Shown piece after piece: positions 16,546 through 23,614 of a stretch of DNA of 26,755 nucleotides. The notes under the pieces were generated by a model that was not told where the DNA came from, searched no databases, and worked only from the letters and a program-made list of their open reading frames with translations. Position numbers and translations under genes: made by a program. Numbering within the stretch: the stretch's first letter is position 1; each line of letters opens with the position of its first letter. Location of the stretch: the NCBI GenBank assembly GCA_041605955.1, contig JBFIXI010000057.1, forward strand, positions 1 to 26,755. The letters run 5' to 3'. Origin of the DNA: JAHEJX01 sp041605955 (GTDB taxonomy: Bacteria; Actinomycetota; Acidimicrobiia; Spongiisociales; UBA5794).

Positions 16546-17253
16546 TCACACCCCGGGTCGCTCCGGCGACAGCCGGGCGCTGGTGTGGGCACTCGTGGGT
16601 TGATACCGCTCCAGGAGATCGTACAGGTCGTGGAGCGCCGCCTCGATATCGGTGGCAGCTGCGTCGTGGTGGCCTTCGGTGACGATGACGGCGTCGACGG
16701 TCGTCGCGGTCGTGGCGCTGGCGGCGCTCTGGCGCCAGCACCAGCGGCGGGCGCTCACCACGTCTCCGGTGTCCACGAATACGACCTCGCCGGGTTCGGG
16801 ATGGGCCGTTTCGCTCGAGCCCAGATCAGTGAAGCGTTCCTCGCCGGTGGCGAAGCGGACTGTCGTCGGTGCCGCGATGGTCGCCTGGTCGAACACCGCC
16901 ACCGGCATTCCGTAGCGAATCGAGATCAGGTTGCCGATGTCGACCAGCGTGTTGATGCTGGGGATGTCGCCCTGTTTGGTGAGACGCCGCAGCAGCGCCT
17001 CGGCCGCCGACCGGTACTGGGTTGGCTTGACGCCGAACTGGGCGAAGGCCCGTCGCCAGGCCGCAATGGAGGGCAACTCGGCCAGCGAGCTATCGCCGAT
17101 GCGGGCAATGGTCGTCTGCTGCTCGGCCATGTACTCGTCCACCAGCCCCGGCGGGCTGGCGCCGTTCGTGAGACCGGTGGCATGCACCAGCCCGGCACGG
17201 ATCGTGGGGAAGTGTTCGAGCACGGCGGGGTCGTACTGGAAAAGCTGCGACAT
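16546..17253 (-). CDS. B3/B4 tRNA-binding-domain protein
   Basis: 235 residues from ATG 17253 (GAGAG a few bases upstream); a GTG at 17322 would add 23 residues but has no ribosome site. The sequence fits the B3/B4 domain of the phenylalanyl-tRNA synthetase beta subunit as found in free-standing proteins: FPTIRAGLVHATGL, WRRAFAQFGVKPTQYRSAAEALLRRL, DIPSINTLVDIGNLISIRYGMPV, and GEVVFVDTGDVVSARRWCWRQ. Such proteins may edit or bind misacylated tRNA, but most are uncharacterised. It is divergent from the 17367 gene with 113 bases between; that gap holds a small hairpin (GCCCG/CGGGC, 17281-17295). Confidence 0.85.
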   Translation of the reverse strand: MSQLFQYDPAVLEHFPTIRAGLVHATGLTNGASPPGLVDEYMAEQQTTIARIGDSSLAELPSIAAWRRAFAQFGVKPTQYRSAAEALLRRLTKQGDIPSINTLVDIGNLISIRYGMPVAVFDQATIAAPTTVRFATGEERFTDLGSSETAHPEPGEVVFVDTGDVVSARRWCWRQSAASATTATTVDAVIVTEGHHDAAATDIEAALHDLYDLLERYQPTSAHTSARLSPERPGV

Positions 17254-17366
17254 CAGGCTCTCACGGTACCGAAAACGACTGCCCGAGTGACGGGCGACCA
17301 CCAAAACTCGTGTATCAGCCACGCGGCGCGGTCATCAGGTATGCGAGCTAACGAAGGGGGGCCTCT

Positions 17367-19319
17367 ATGGCTCAGAAGAAGGACCGCAAAGTCGGTCTCA
17401 TCGAGAAGCGGAAGCTGACCAAGTCACAGGTCACGTTCCTCGCCCAAGAAACGTCGCTGCCAGCCGACAAGATCGCCGAGCTGCGGCTGGGCGACATCAC
17501 TGCCAAGCTCGGCGACGTTCTGGATCCATACTGGCTGTTCAATCGGAAAGTGTGCGGCCGTGTGGTGCAGCGCGATCCGTTGACTGGGGAGCTCAGGGGC
17601 GTACCCGGGGCTACGGTCGAGGTGCAGGACACCGACTGCAACGGGTGGTTCCGCAAGGTCGGGGGATTCCAGTGGTTCTATCCGTTCGGATGCACGCGCG
17701 ACACGATCGCCACGGCAGTGACCGACGAGTGCGGCTACTTCTGTGTGTGGATCCCGCGGTGGATGTACGAGTGGGTGGCCAAGTGGCGCAAGGAGCGCAT
17801 CTGTTGGCCGCTCGACCGGCCGCGCATCGTCGACGTCATTCCGATCCCCGATCCGATCCCGGATCCGCCCATCGTGCGCGATCCGGGCGTCATCGATCCG
17901 CCGCCGGAGCCGGTTGTACGGCTCGATCCCCGGCTCGATCACGTGACCGCCAGTCGGGTGGAGATGCTGATGTCCGAGGTCACCGGCGGCTCCAGCCGAG
18001 CGGGGCTCGACCGGCTGCTGGCGGAGCCGCTGCGGATTCAACCGCCGGCACCGCCGTCGGAGCGAGACCTCGTCGGCTACACGCCGGACCCGGAGGGCCC
18101 GATCGACTTCATGGAGCCGTTCGGTCCCTTCTGGATCTGCCGCGACGTCTACGTGAAGGAGTGGGAGCTGGTCACCGACGTGCCCGACATCACGTTCCGG
18201 GTCACCCAGGAGATCAACGGCAGCGACGTCGAGATCTACTCGGAGGGCTTTTTCGAGGTGCGCTGGGACGACACCGGCTCCGGCGAGGTGACCCTCGAAG
18301 CCAATGCGCTCGCCATCGCCACCAACGATTGCGCCGGTCTCGGCATCGTGTGCCAAACCGCCGCTGGGATCATCAGCGCCGACGACATGCCGCTGGACCA
18401 GACGGTGAGCCCACTCTTCCACGACGACGGCACCGGCTATGGGGTGCGGACCAACCGGCCGTCGACCGACGGCATCAACGCCCCCAGCGGTATTGGGTTG
18501 GTCGCCAACGCCGAGGCGCCGATCGCCGACACGCTCGACTTGCTCGGCTGCGTCGACAACGTGGCCAACGCCAAGTACTACCGGGTCATGTACGACCGTG
18601 GCGCCGGGCCGCAGCCGATCACCGGCACGTCGTGGCCGGCGCTGTCGTTCAGCCTCGGCATGATCACGATTGCGCCCGACGCAGACGGCTGGGTCGAGAT
18701 CAAGGACCTGGTCGGCCACTACAAGCACCTGCTGATGAAGTGGCCCACGGTCAACTACCCGAACGCTACATACGACGTGTGGCTGGAGGTGGTCGACTCC
18801 GGCAAGAACCTGTTGGAGCAGACCAGCGGGCACAAGTTCGTCCTGGACAACAGCCAGCCGACGTTCTCGATGTTCGACGTCACGTATCGGGTCGGCGGTA
18901 GCGGCGCCTTCGCGCCCCTGGACCTCACGTCGTGCCCCAAGATCTACCGCAAGCCCAAGTCGAGCCTCGATGCGGGCGAGAGCGTCGAGATCAAGGTGGA
19001 CTGGAGGGCCACCGCAGCTCACCTGCGCAACGCGTTCGTCGTGATGGGTGGTTGCGGCGGCGGCGCACCGACTGCCAGCGCGGTCAGCGATACCCACTGG
19101 TACTGGCAAACCAGCGGTGCCACCGACAGCGGCCTCCACACGGTCACGTTCACAATCCCGAGCGATGCCGAAGCCGGTTGCTACACCCTGACCAGGGAAG
19201 CGGTGTCACGGGCATACAACCCGGCGAACCCCGCGTTCGCTCCGTCCTACCACTACTGGGACAACGACCGGCGCCGTTGGGAGCGGCGCACCTGGTCGAT
19301 CTCGGTGGTGGACAACTAG
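17367..19319 (+). CDS. Large cysteine- and aromatic-rich beta-type protein, unknown function
   Basis: 650 residues, ATG 17367 with GAAGGGGGG ending 6 bases ahead. Not a family I can name. A short charged N-terminal part (KKDRKVGLIEKRKL) is followed from about residue 60 by a transthyretin/Cna-B-like fold: VCGRVVQRDPLTGELRGVPGATVEV, then DTDCNGWFRKV, TDECGYFCVWIP. A proline-rich linker (IPIPDPIPDPPIV) follows, then ICRDVYVKEWE, and several Ig/jelly-roll-like stretches ending with HWYWQTSG and HYYWDND-like aromatics. Thirteen cysteines are spread along it. Such content is usual for surface or secreted structural proteins, yet no signal peptide, membrane segment or anchor is visible. It could leave the cell by an unrecognised route or act as an intracellular scaffold. 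A strong terminator follows. Confidence 0.85.
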   Translation: MAQKKDRKVGLIEKRKLTKSQVTFLAQETSLPADKIAELRLGDITAKLGDVLDPYWLFNRKVCGRVVQRDPLTGELRGVPGATVEVQDTDCNGWFRKVGGFQWFYPFGCTRDTIATAVTDECGYFCVWIPRWMYEWVAKWRKERICWPLDRPRIVDVIPIPDPIPDPPIVRDPGVIDPPPEPVVRLDPRLDHVTASRVEMLMSEVTGGSSRAGLDRLLAEPLRIQPPAPPSERDLVGYTPDPEGPIDFMEPFGPFWICRDVYVKEWELVTDVPDITFRVTQEINGSDVEIYSEGFFEVRWDDTGSGEVTLEANALAIATNDCAGLGIVCQTAAGIISADDMPLDQTVSPLFHDDGTGYGVRTNRPSTDGINAPSGIGLVANAEAPIADTLDLLGCVDNVANAKYYRVMYDRGAGPQPITGTSWPALSFSLGMITIAPDADGWVEIKDLVGHYKHLLMKWPTVNYPNATYDVWLEVVDSGKNLLEQTSGHKFVLDNSQPTFSMFDVTYRVGGSGAFAPLDLTSCPKIYRKPKSSLDAGESVEIKVDWRATAAHLRNAFVVMGGCGGGAPTASAVSDTHWYWQTSGATDSGLHTVTFTIPSDAEAGCYTLTREAVSRAYNPANPAFAPSYHYWDNDRRRWERRTWSISVVDN

Positions 19320-19331
19320 GGGGAGGCGCCA

Positions 19332-19363
19332 CCGGGCGGGTCGGGGTGCGCCGACCCGCCCGG
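19332..19363. terminator. Bidirectional terminator hairpin
   Basis: CCGGGCGGGTCGG (19332-19344) and its exact complement CCGACCCGCCCGG (19351-19363) form a 13-bp stem with a 6-base loop in the gap between two convergent genes. No strong U-tract on either side; symmetric placement suggests it serves both. Confidence 0.78.
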
Positions 19364-19387
19364 CCGCGCTTGGGCGACAGGTGACGG

Positions 19388-20623
19388 CTATCGCGCGGCT
19401 GTCGCTGCGTCGAGCTCGTCCGCTGCGATCGGGCGCTCCTTTATCGGGAGGTGAATGAGCGCGGAGGCAAGGCCGAGGCCGATGGCAATCATCCACACCG
19501 GGTCATACGTGCCGGTGGCGTCGAAGATGCGTCCCCCGAGCCACACCCCGAGAAACGCGCCGACCTGATGACCCAGGAAGACGATTCCGAACAAGGTGGA
19601 TAGGTACCGGGTGCCGAAGATGACGGCGACGATGCCGCTGGTGAGCGGCACGGTGGCCAACCACACCACCCCCATGGCGGCGCTGAAGACGAGGGCCGAC
19701 GGTGTCGTCAGCGGCACCAGAAGAAACACCACCATGAGCGCGGCCCGGGTCGAGTAGAGGATGGCGAGCAGGGTTCGTTTGCGCATTCGATCGCCCAGCG
19801 AGCCGAAGAAGAGCGATCCGCCGATGTTGAACAGTCCGATCAGGCCGAGGGCCGCGGGTGCTACCCAGCTTTCGAGACCCCCGTCCTCGAGGAAAGCAGG
19901 AAGATGAGTTCCGATGAACGACACGTGGAAGCCGCAGACGAAGAACCCGGCTACCAGCAGCACGTAGCTCCGGCTGGCTCGAGCTCGCTGTAGTGCCCGA
20001 GCCATCGGCAGCGCCACCGCCGGGTCGAGATCGCCCTTGCGGTCACTGGGGAGCAGCAAGGTGGCCGCCGCTACCGCCACCATGACCCCGGCCAGCAGCA
20101 CCAGCGCCGTTTGCCATCCGAAGGCGCCGATCCACGTCTGCGACAGCCCGGCCATCACCAGGATCCCGAACGACCCGGCGGCGGTTACGAGGCCGAAGGC
20201 GAAAGTGCGCCGTTCCGGAGGAATCGTCCGGCCCACCGCCCCGAGTGCTACGACGAACCCCGTTCCGCTGAGCGCGATACCGGCCAGAGCCGCGACACCC
20301 ACGAACAGGCCGGCCACCGACTCGATCCGTGACGTCACAAACAGCCCGACACCCAGCAGCATCGCCGACCAGAACATCACCCCGCGAGCCCCAACCCGGT
20401 CGGCAAGCATCCCTGCCAACGGCAGCCCAAATATCAAGCTTTGTACCGCTATCGCCAGGCTGAACACTTCACGTCCCGTGCCGAGACTCTCGGTGACCGG
20501 CGTGAGGAAGAGCCCGAACGAACGGGACATGCCCGTCGACACCAGGACGAGGAGCGCAGCAACTGCGATGACCAGCCACCCGCGTCGGCGCGAGGTCGGT
20601 TGGGTTGCGGCCGCGGCGTGCAT
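19388..20623 (-). CDS. Major facilitator superfamily transporter
   Basis: 411 residues from ATG 20623. About twelve hydrophobic segments in two halves. The MFS loop 2-3 motif appears as LAGMLADRVGARGVMFW and its second-half counterpart as SLFFGSLGDRMRKRTLLA. The C-terminal part has FGIVFLGHQVGAFLGVWLGGRIFDATGTYDPVW, common in monocarboxylate/oxalate-formate-type MFS members; the pieces GIVFLGHQVGAFLG and GGRIFDATGTYDPVW are the clearest. It moves a small solute across the cytoplasmic membrane, substrate unknown. It is divergent from the metallophosphoesterase (135 bases between) and convergent on the cysteine-rich protein gene. Confidence 0.9.
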   Translation of the reverse strand: MHAAAATQPTSRRRGWLVIAVAALLVLVSTGMSRSFGLFLTPVTESLGTGREVFSLAIAVQSLIFGLPLAGMLADRVGARGVMFWSAMLLGVGLFVTSRIESVAGLFVGVAALAGIALSGTGFVVALGAVGRTIPPERRTFAFGLVTAAGSFGILVMAGLSQTWIGAFGWQTALVLLAGVMVAVAAATLLLPSDRKGDLDPAVALPMARALQRARASRSYVLLVAGFFVCGFHVSFIGTHLPAFLEDGGLESWVAPAALGLIGLFNIGGSLFFGSLGDRMRKRTLLAILYSTRAALMVVFLLVPLTTPSALVFSAAMGVVWLATVPLTSGIVAVIFGTRYLSTLFGIVFLGHQVGAFLGVWLGGRIFDATGTYDPVWMIAIGLGLASALIHLPIKERPIAADELDAATAAR

Positions 20624-20680
20624 TGCGGCACCGTAGCCGGAAGTAGCGGTCGGGTCAGCCGGCAGTCAGCTCCACCAAGC

Positions 20681-20686
20681 GATAAT
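20681..20686 (+). promoter_or_regulatory. Possible -10 element ahead of metallophosphoesterase
   Basis: GATAAT at 20681-20686 is one base from the TATAAT consensus, in a GC-rich gap, 72 bases upstream of the phosphoesterase ATG. No good -35 sequence is seen. Weak support only. Confidence 0.3.
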
Positions 20687-20758
20687 GGCAGCCGTGGTGT
20701 ACCTCTTCACGGGATCGACGGCGCAGGCTCCCCGGCGGCGCACTGGGGGTGACAGATA

Positions 20759-21700
20759 ATGGCTTCCACCGGACGTGCGCCGCGGCGGCTGGGAACCTTC
20801 GGCCGGATCGTCCTGGCGTTGGTGTCCCTGTCGCTGACCGCGACTGCCTGCGAGTTCGTGCTGGTGGATGCGCTGTGGGGAGCCCTCCCCGGTCGAGTCG
20901 GGGCTCCTGACAACACAATCGTCATCGAAGCGGTCCCGGCCGACGTCGAGCCGCCAGCCCGGATCGCCGTGCTCGGCGATGTGGGCACCGGCGATGCCAA
21001 CGAGTGGGCCACCGCCAACCTGGTCGTTGGTGCCGCCGGGGACGCCGGGTTCGACGGGCTGGTGCTGTTGGGCGACAACGTCTACCCCAACGGTGATCCG
21101 GATCGACTCGACGCCACGGTTTTCGACCCGTTCGCCCCCATCCTCGACCAAGGCGCCGCCTTGCTACCCGTGCTGGGCAATCACGACGTCGAAGACGGCC
21201 ACGCGCTAGAGCAGGTGGCCGCTCTCGGTATGCCGGGCCGCTGGTACGCCGCCGAGGTGGGCCCGGCGCTGGTCGTCGGGCTCGATTCGACCCTGGTGGA
21301 CGATCCAGACCAGTTGGCCTGGCTCGAAGCCACGCTGGTAAGCGCCACCTCCGAATGGGTGATCGTCACCATGCACCATCCCGCCTATTCGGCCGGATAT
21401 CACGGCTCGACCGAGGAAATCCAGCAGACTTGGGTCCCGCTCTTCGCCCGCTACGGCGTCGATCTGGTGCTGGCGGGCCATGACCACGATTACCAGCGGA
21501 GCACCCTCATCGAAGGGGTCACCTACATCGTGTCGGGAGCCGGGGCCAAGACCCGCCCCACGGCCCGGGCCGACTTCACCGCCTACGCGGCCTCGGTGCG
21601 GCATTATCTCGACGTCACGATCTGGGAGGACCGGCTTGGCGTCACCGCCTACAGCGCCGCTGGCCCGTTCGATCACGTGACTCTGGAGGCGGTCGACTAA
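20759..21700 (+). CDS. Exported metallophosphoesterase (purple-acid-phosphatase-like)
   Basis: 313 residues, ATG 20759 with a GGGGGTGA ribosome-site region 6-13 bases ahead. The N-terminal signal (basic RAPRRLGTFGR, then IVLALVSLSLTATAC) implies export; Cys31 might be lipidated but the preceding ATA is a poor lipobox. The calcineurin-like metal motifs are all present in order: GDVGTGD (Asp74), LLGDNVYPNGD (Asp106, Asn107), LGNHDVED (Asn141, His142, Asp143), MHHPAY (His206, His207) and GHDHDYQ (His241, His243). This supports an active two-metal phosphohydrolase that releases phosphate from esters outside the membrane. Length is short compared with eukaryotic purple acid phosphatases, and no N-terminal beta domain is present. 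Its stop codon overlaps that of the convergent hydrolase gene. Confidence 0.9.
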   Translation: MASTGRAPRRLGTFGRIVLALVSLSLTATACEFVLVDALWGALPGRVGAPDNTIVIEAVPADVEPPARIAVLGDVGTGDANEWATANLVVGAAGDAGFDGLVLLGDNVYPNGDPDRLDATVFDPFAPILDQGAALLPVLGNHDVEDGHALEQVAALGMPGRWYAAEVGPALVVGLDSTLVDDPDQLAWLEATLVSATSEWVIVTMHHPAYSAGYHGSTEEIQQTWVPLFARYGVDLVLAGHDHDYQRSTLIEGVTYIVSGAGAKTRPTARADFTAYAASVRHYLDVTIWEDRLGVTAYSAAGPFDHVTLEAVD

Positions 21701-22518
21701 CGAACGGGGTTGGTGAGCTGTCCGATTCCTGTGATCTCGACGGAGACCGTGTCGCCGGGCTTCAGGAAGACGGGCGGCTTGCGGGAGAAGCCGACGCCGG
21801 CGGGCGTTCCGGTGGCGATGACGGCACCGGGTAGCAGTGTGGTGCTGCGACTGATGTAGCTCACCAGCTCGGCGACCGGGAATATCAGGTCAGACGTGTT
21901 CGACGCTTGCATGATCTTGTCGTTGACGGTCAGGGAGATGTCCAGCGACCCGGCGTCGCCGAGCTCGTCGGTCGTCGTTATCACAGGCCCCATCGGCTTG
22001 AACGTATCGAAAGACTTGGCCCGGCTCCACTGCTTGTCGGCCCACTGCACATCCCGCGCCGAGACGTCGTTGACGATGGTGTACCCGGCAACGTGGTCGA
22101 GGGCACTGTCCAGCGGGATATCGCGCCCGCCGGAGCCGATGACGACCGCCAGCTCCGCTTCCCAATCGATCTGATCGGACAGTGACGGGATCTCGATGGC
22201 GGCGCCGGGACCGATGATGGCGTTGCGATGGAAGGGGAAAGTCACCGGCGCATCGGGAATGTCCATTCCCGCTTCGGCGGCGTGCTCCCGGTAGTTCAGG
22301 CCTACCCCGATGAACTGGGGCGGCGCTGGGATTGGGGCCAGCAGCTGCACTTCGGCGAGGAACATCGCCGGCTCGGTCGAGTCGGTCAGTCCGGCCAGTG
22401 ACTTCGGGTCGGCGAGGGCGTCGAGCAGGCCGACATCGGCACTCACTGGGCGCACCGTGTCCGCCTCCAGATAACCCCAACGGATGGCATCTTCGGCTTC
22501 GAAGCGAGCAATGTTCAC
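21697..22518 (-). CDS. Fumarylacetoacetate hydrolase (FAH) family protein
   Basis: 273 residues from GTG 22518. FAH-family enzymes cleave or isomerise/decarboxylate beta-dicarbonyl acids with a divalent metal in catabolic pathways. Seen: FIGVGLNYREHAAEAG, FHRNAIIGPG, the metal-site block IDWEAELAVVIG, YTIVNDVSARDVQW, KSFDTFKPMGPVI, and the C-terminal ATGTPAGVGFSRKP and GDTVSVEITGIG. The start is a choice: family proteins begin close to NIARFEAEDAIRWGYL, which fits GTG 22518; a TTG at 22587 overlaps the stop of the upstream gene (TTGA) and would add 23 residues of low-complexity sequence. Neither has a clear Shine-Dalgarno site. Co-transcribed with the acyltransferase-like gene; the substrate is unknown. 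Confidence 0.9.
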   Translation of the reverse strand: MNIARFEAEDAIRWGYLEADTVRPVSADVGLLDALADPKSLAGLTDSTEPAMFLAEVQLLAPIPAPPQFIGVGLNYREHAAEAGMDIPDAPVTFPFHRNAIIGPGAAIEIPSLSDQIDWEAELAVVIGSGGRDIPLDSALDHVAGYTIVNDVSARDVQWADKQWSRAKSFDTFKPMGPVITTTDELGDAGSLDISLTVNDKIMQASNTSDLIFPVAELVSYISRSTTLLPGAVIATGTPAGVGFSRKPPVFLKPGDTVSVEITGIGQLTNPVR

Positions 22519-22583
22519 GGCGTCGAGCTTACTCGGCGACTCGATGCCTCGGTTGTCGCCGGCCGCAGCGTTGTCGCTGAGCG

Positions 22584-23366
22584 TCAATCGAGCACGTCGC
22601 CGCTCTCGAGCAGGCGACGCAGGTCGGCGGCGAATCGGGCCGCCGGCGCACCGTCGACGATGCGATGGTCGACGCTCACGGTCACGTCCAGGAGCCGACG
22701 CACGACTATCTCCCCGTCAACGACGTGGGGCCGCTCGCTCATGCCGCCAACGTAGACGTTGAGGGTGGCGACGATGGGCTGGCCAATGGCATAGCCGCCA
22801 CCGCCGCCGAACATCCCGATCGAACTGACTGCCACCGTACCCGCCATGGTTCGCATCCGCGGCGATCGGGCCAACACGAGATAGAACAGTCGCACCGCCC
22901 CGGGGACCCTCACCATCAGCGGGGCGACTCGTGCCATCAACATACCGCTGCGACCCGAGGTTGGTGCCGCCTTGATGTTGCGCAGCTCTTCGCCGATGTC
23001 GACCACCGACCGCGAGCCGGTGTCGCGGATCAGATGGGCGAGTGGAAACGATCCGTCCGCAGTGGTGACCTCGACGAGCGTGGCGACGTCGACCTGGTGG
23101 GGGACGATGAGGCGCCCTCGCCAGTCGCGATAGGCATGCACGGTGGGGTGCATAGCGGCTGCCCGGCCCACGCAGGCGACCACGAAGGCGGTGAACGTAG
23201 GGCGGGGAGGCGTCATTTGATCGAGGCGATCGCGAGCGACGGTTACGTCGGCGCTGAAGATGCCATGAACGGTCGCCATCTTGCGACCGGCTGCCAGACC
23301 GGCGGTGACAAAGCGGCGGCTCGCCGGGAAGCGCCGCACTTCGCTGCGATCGCGAATTCCGCTCAC
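22584..23366 (-). CDS. Stand-alone 2-oxoacid dehydrogenase E2-type acyltransferase domain
   Basis: 260 residues from GTG 23366. Only the catalytic domain of dihydrolipoamide acyltransferases is present: no lipoyl domain and no E3-binding domain. Seen are the N-terminal FVTAGLAAGRKMATVHGIFSAD-like region (clearest as RKMATVHGIFSADVTVARDRL in part), FTAFVVACVGRAA, DVATLVEVTTADGSFPLAHLI, SSIGMFGGGGG and the active-site motif VDHRIVDGA with His234 and Asp238. The active residues are kept, so it may transfer acyl groups using a partner's lipoyl domain or CoA; family members of this shape in actinobacteria are uncharacterised. The frame is open to 23603, but the upstream part lacks homology to the family and contains regulatory-looking motifs. 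Operon with the FAH gene. Confidence 0.87.
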   Translation of the reverse strand: MSGIRDRSEVRRFPASRRFVTAGLAAGRKMATVHGIFSADVTVARDRLDQMTPPRPTFTAFVVACVGRAAAMHPTVHAYRDWRGRLIVPHQVDVATLVEVTTADGSFPLAHLIRDTGSRSVVDIGEELRNIKAAPTSGRSGMLMARVAPLMVRVPGAVRLFYLVLARSPRMRTMAGTVAVSSIGMFGGGGGYAIGQPIVATLNVYVGGMSERPHVVDGEIVVRRLLDVTVSVDHRIVDGAPAARFAADLRRLLESGDVLD

Positions 23367-23401
23367 AAGACGAGCCTGTCGGCCGCGGCGGCTGGTTAAC
23401 A

Positions 23402-23445
23402 GGGTCTTTTGTCCCGCCTGGTGTGGAAATAGGGTCGTTCGCCCA
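23402..23445 (-). promoter_or_regulatory. Two DosR-box-like elements upstream of the E2-like gene
   Basis: GGGTCTTTTGTCCC (23402-23415) differs at one position from the mycobacterial DosR core GGGACTTTNGTCCC. A weaker copy, GGGTCGTTCGCCCA (23432-23445), lies exactly 30 bases further on. On the minus strand the near copy is centred about 42 bases before GTG 23366. Motif similarity is seen; binding by a DosR-type regulator is inference. Confidence 0.5.
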
Positions 23446-23466
23446 TTGACCTGCGGCCGAGCGCCA

Positions 23467-23479
23467 TGACACGGTGTCA
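23467..23479. promoter_or_regulatory. 13-bp palindrome, candidate operator
   Basis: TGACAC-G-GTGTCA is a perfect inverted repeat with 6-base arms and a single central base, in the divergent gap between the E2-like gene and the membrane-hydrolase gene. The shape suits a dimeric repressor site; I cannot assign a regulator family. Confidence 0.45.
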
Positions 23480-23614
23480 CCTGCTGGCCCTCTCGCAAGC
23501 CAACGAATTCGATATCGGAAGTTGGCGATCCGTCTGGCCCGTAGCGGCTCGTGAGGGTCGGGTCCAGCGGACCGGTAGTACGAAGCTTTCGGCCAGGGCC
23601 CATGGAGATGGCTC

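Noticed and set aside
17424..19139. Long minus-strand ORF (571 codons) across the cysteine-rich protein gene
   Set aside because: Antisense shadow with skewed composition; the plus frame has a ribosome site and coherent domains.
20759..20860. Lipoprotein lipobox in the metallophosphoesterase
   Set aside because: Residues before Cys31 are ATA, lacking the usual Leu at -3; left as a possibility and not annotated as a lipoprotein.
23367..23603. N-terminal extension of the E2-like gene to 23603
   Set aside because: Not similar to the family and occupied by DosR-like boxes and a palindrome; reads like intergenic DNA.
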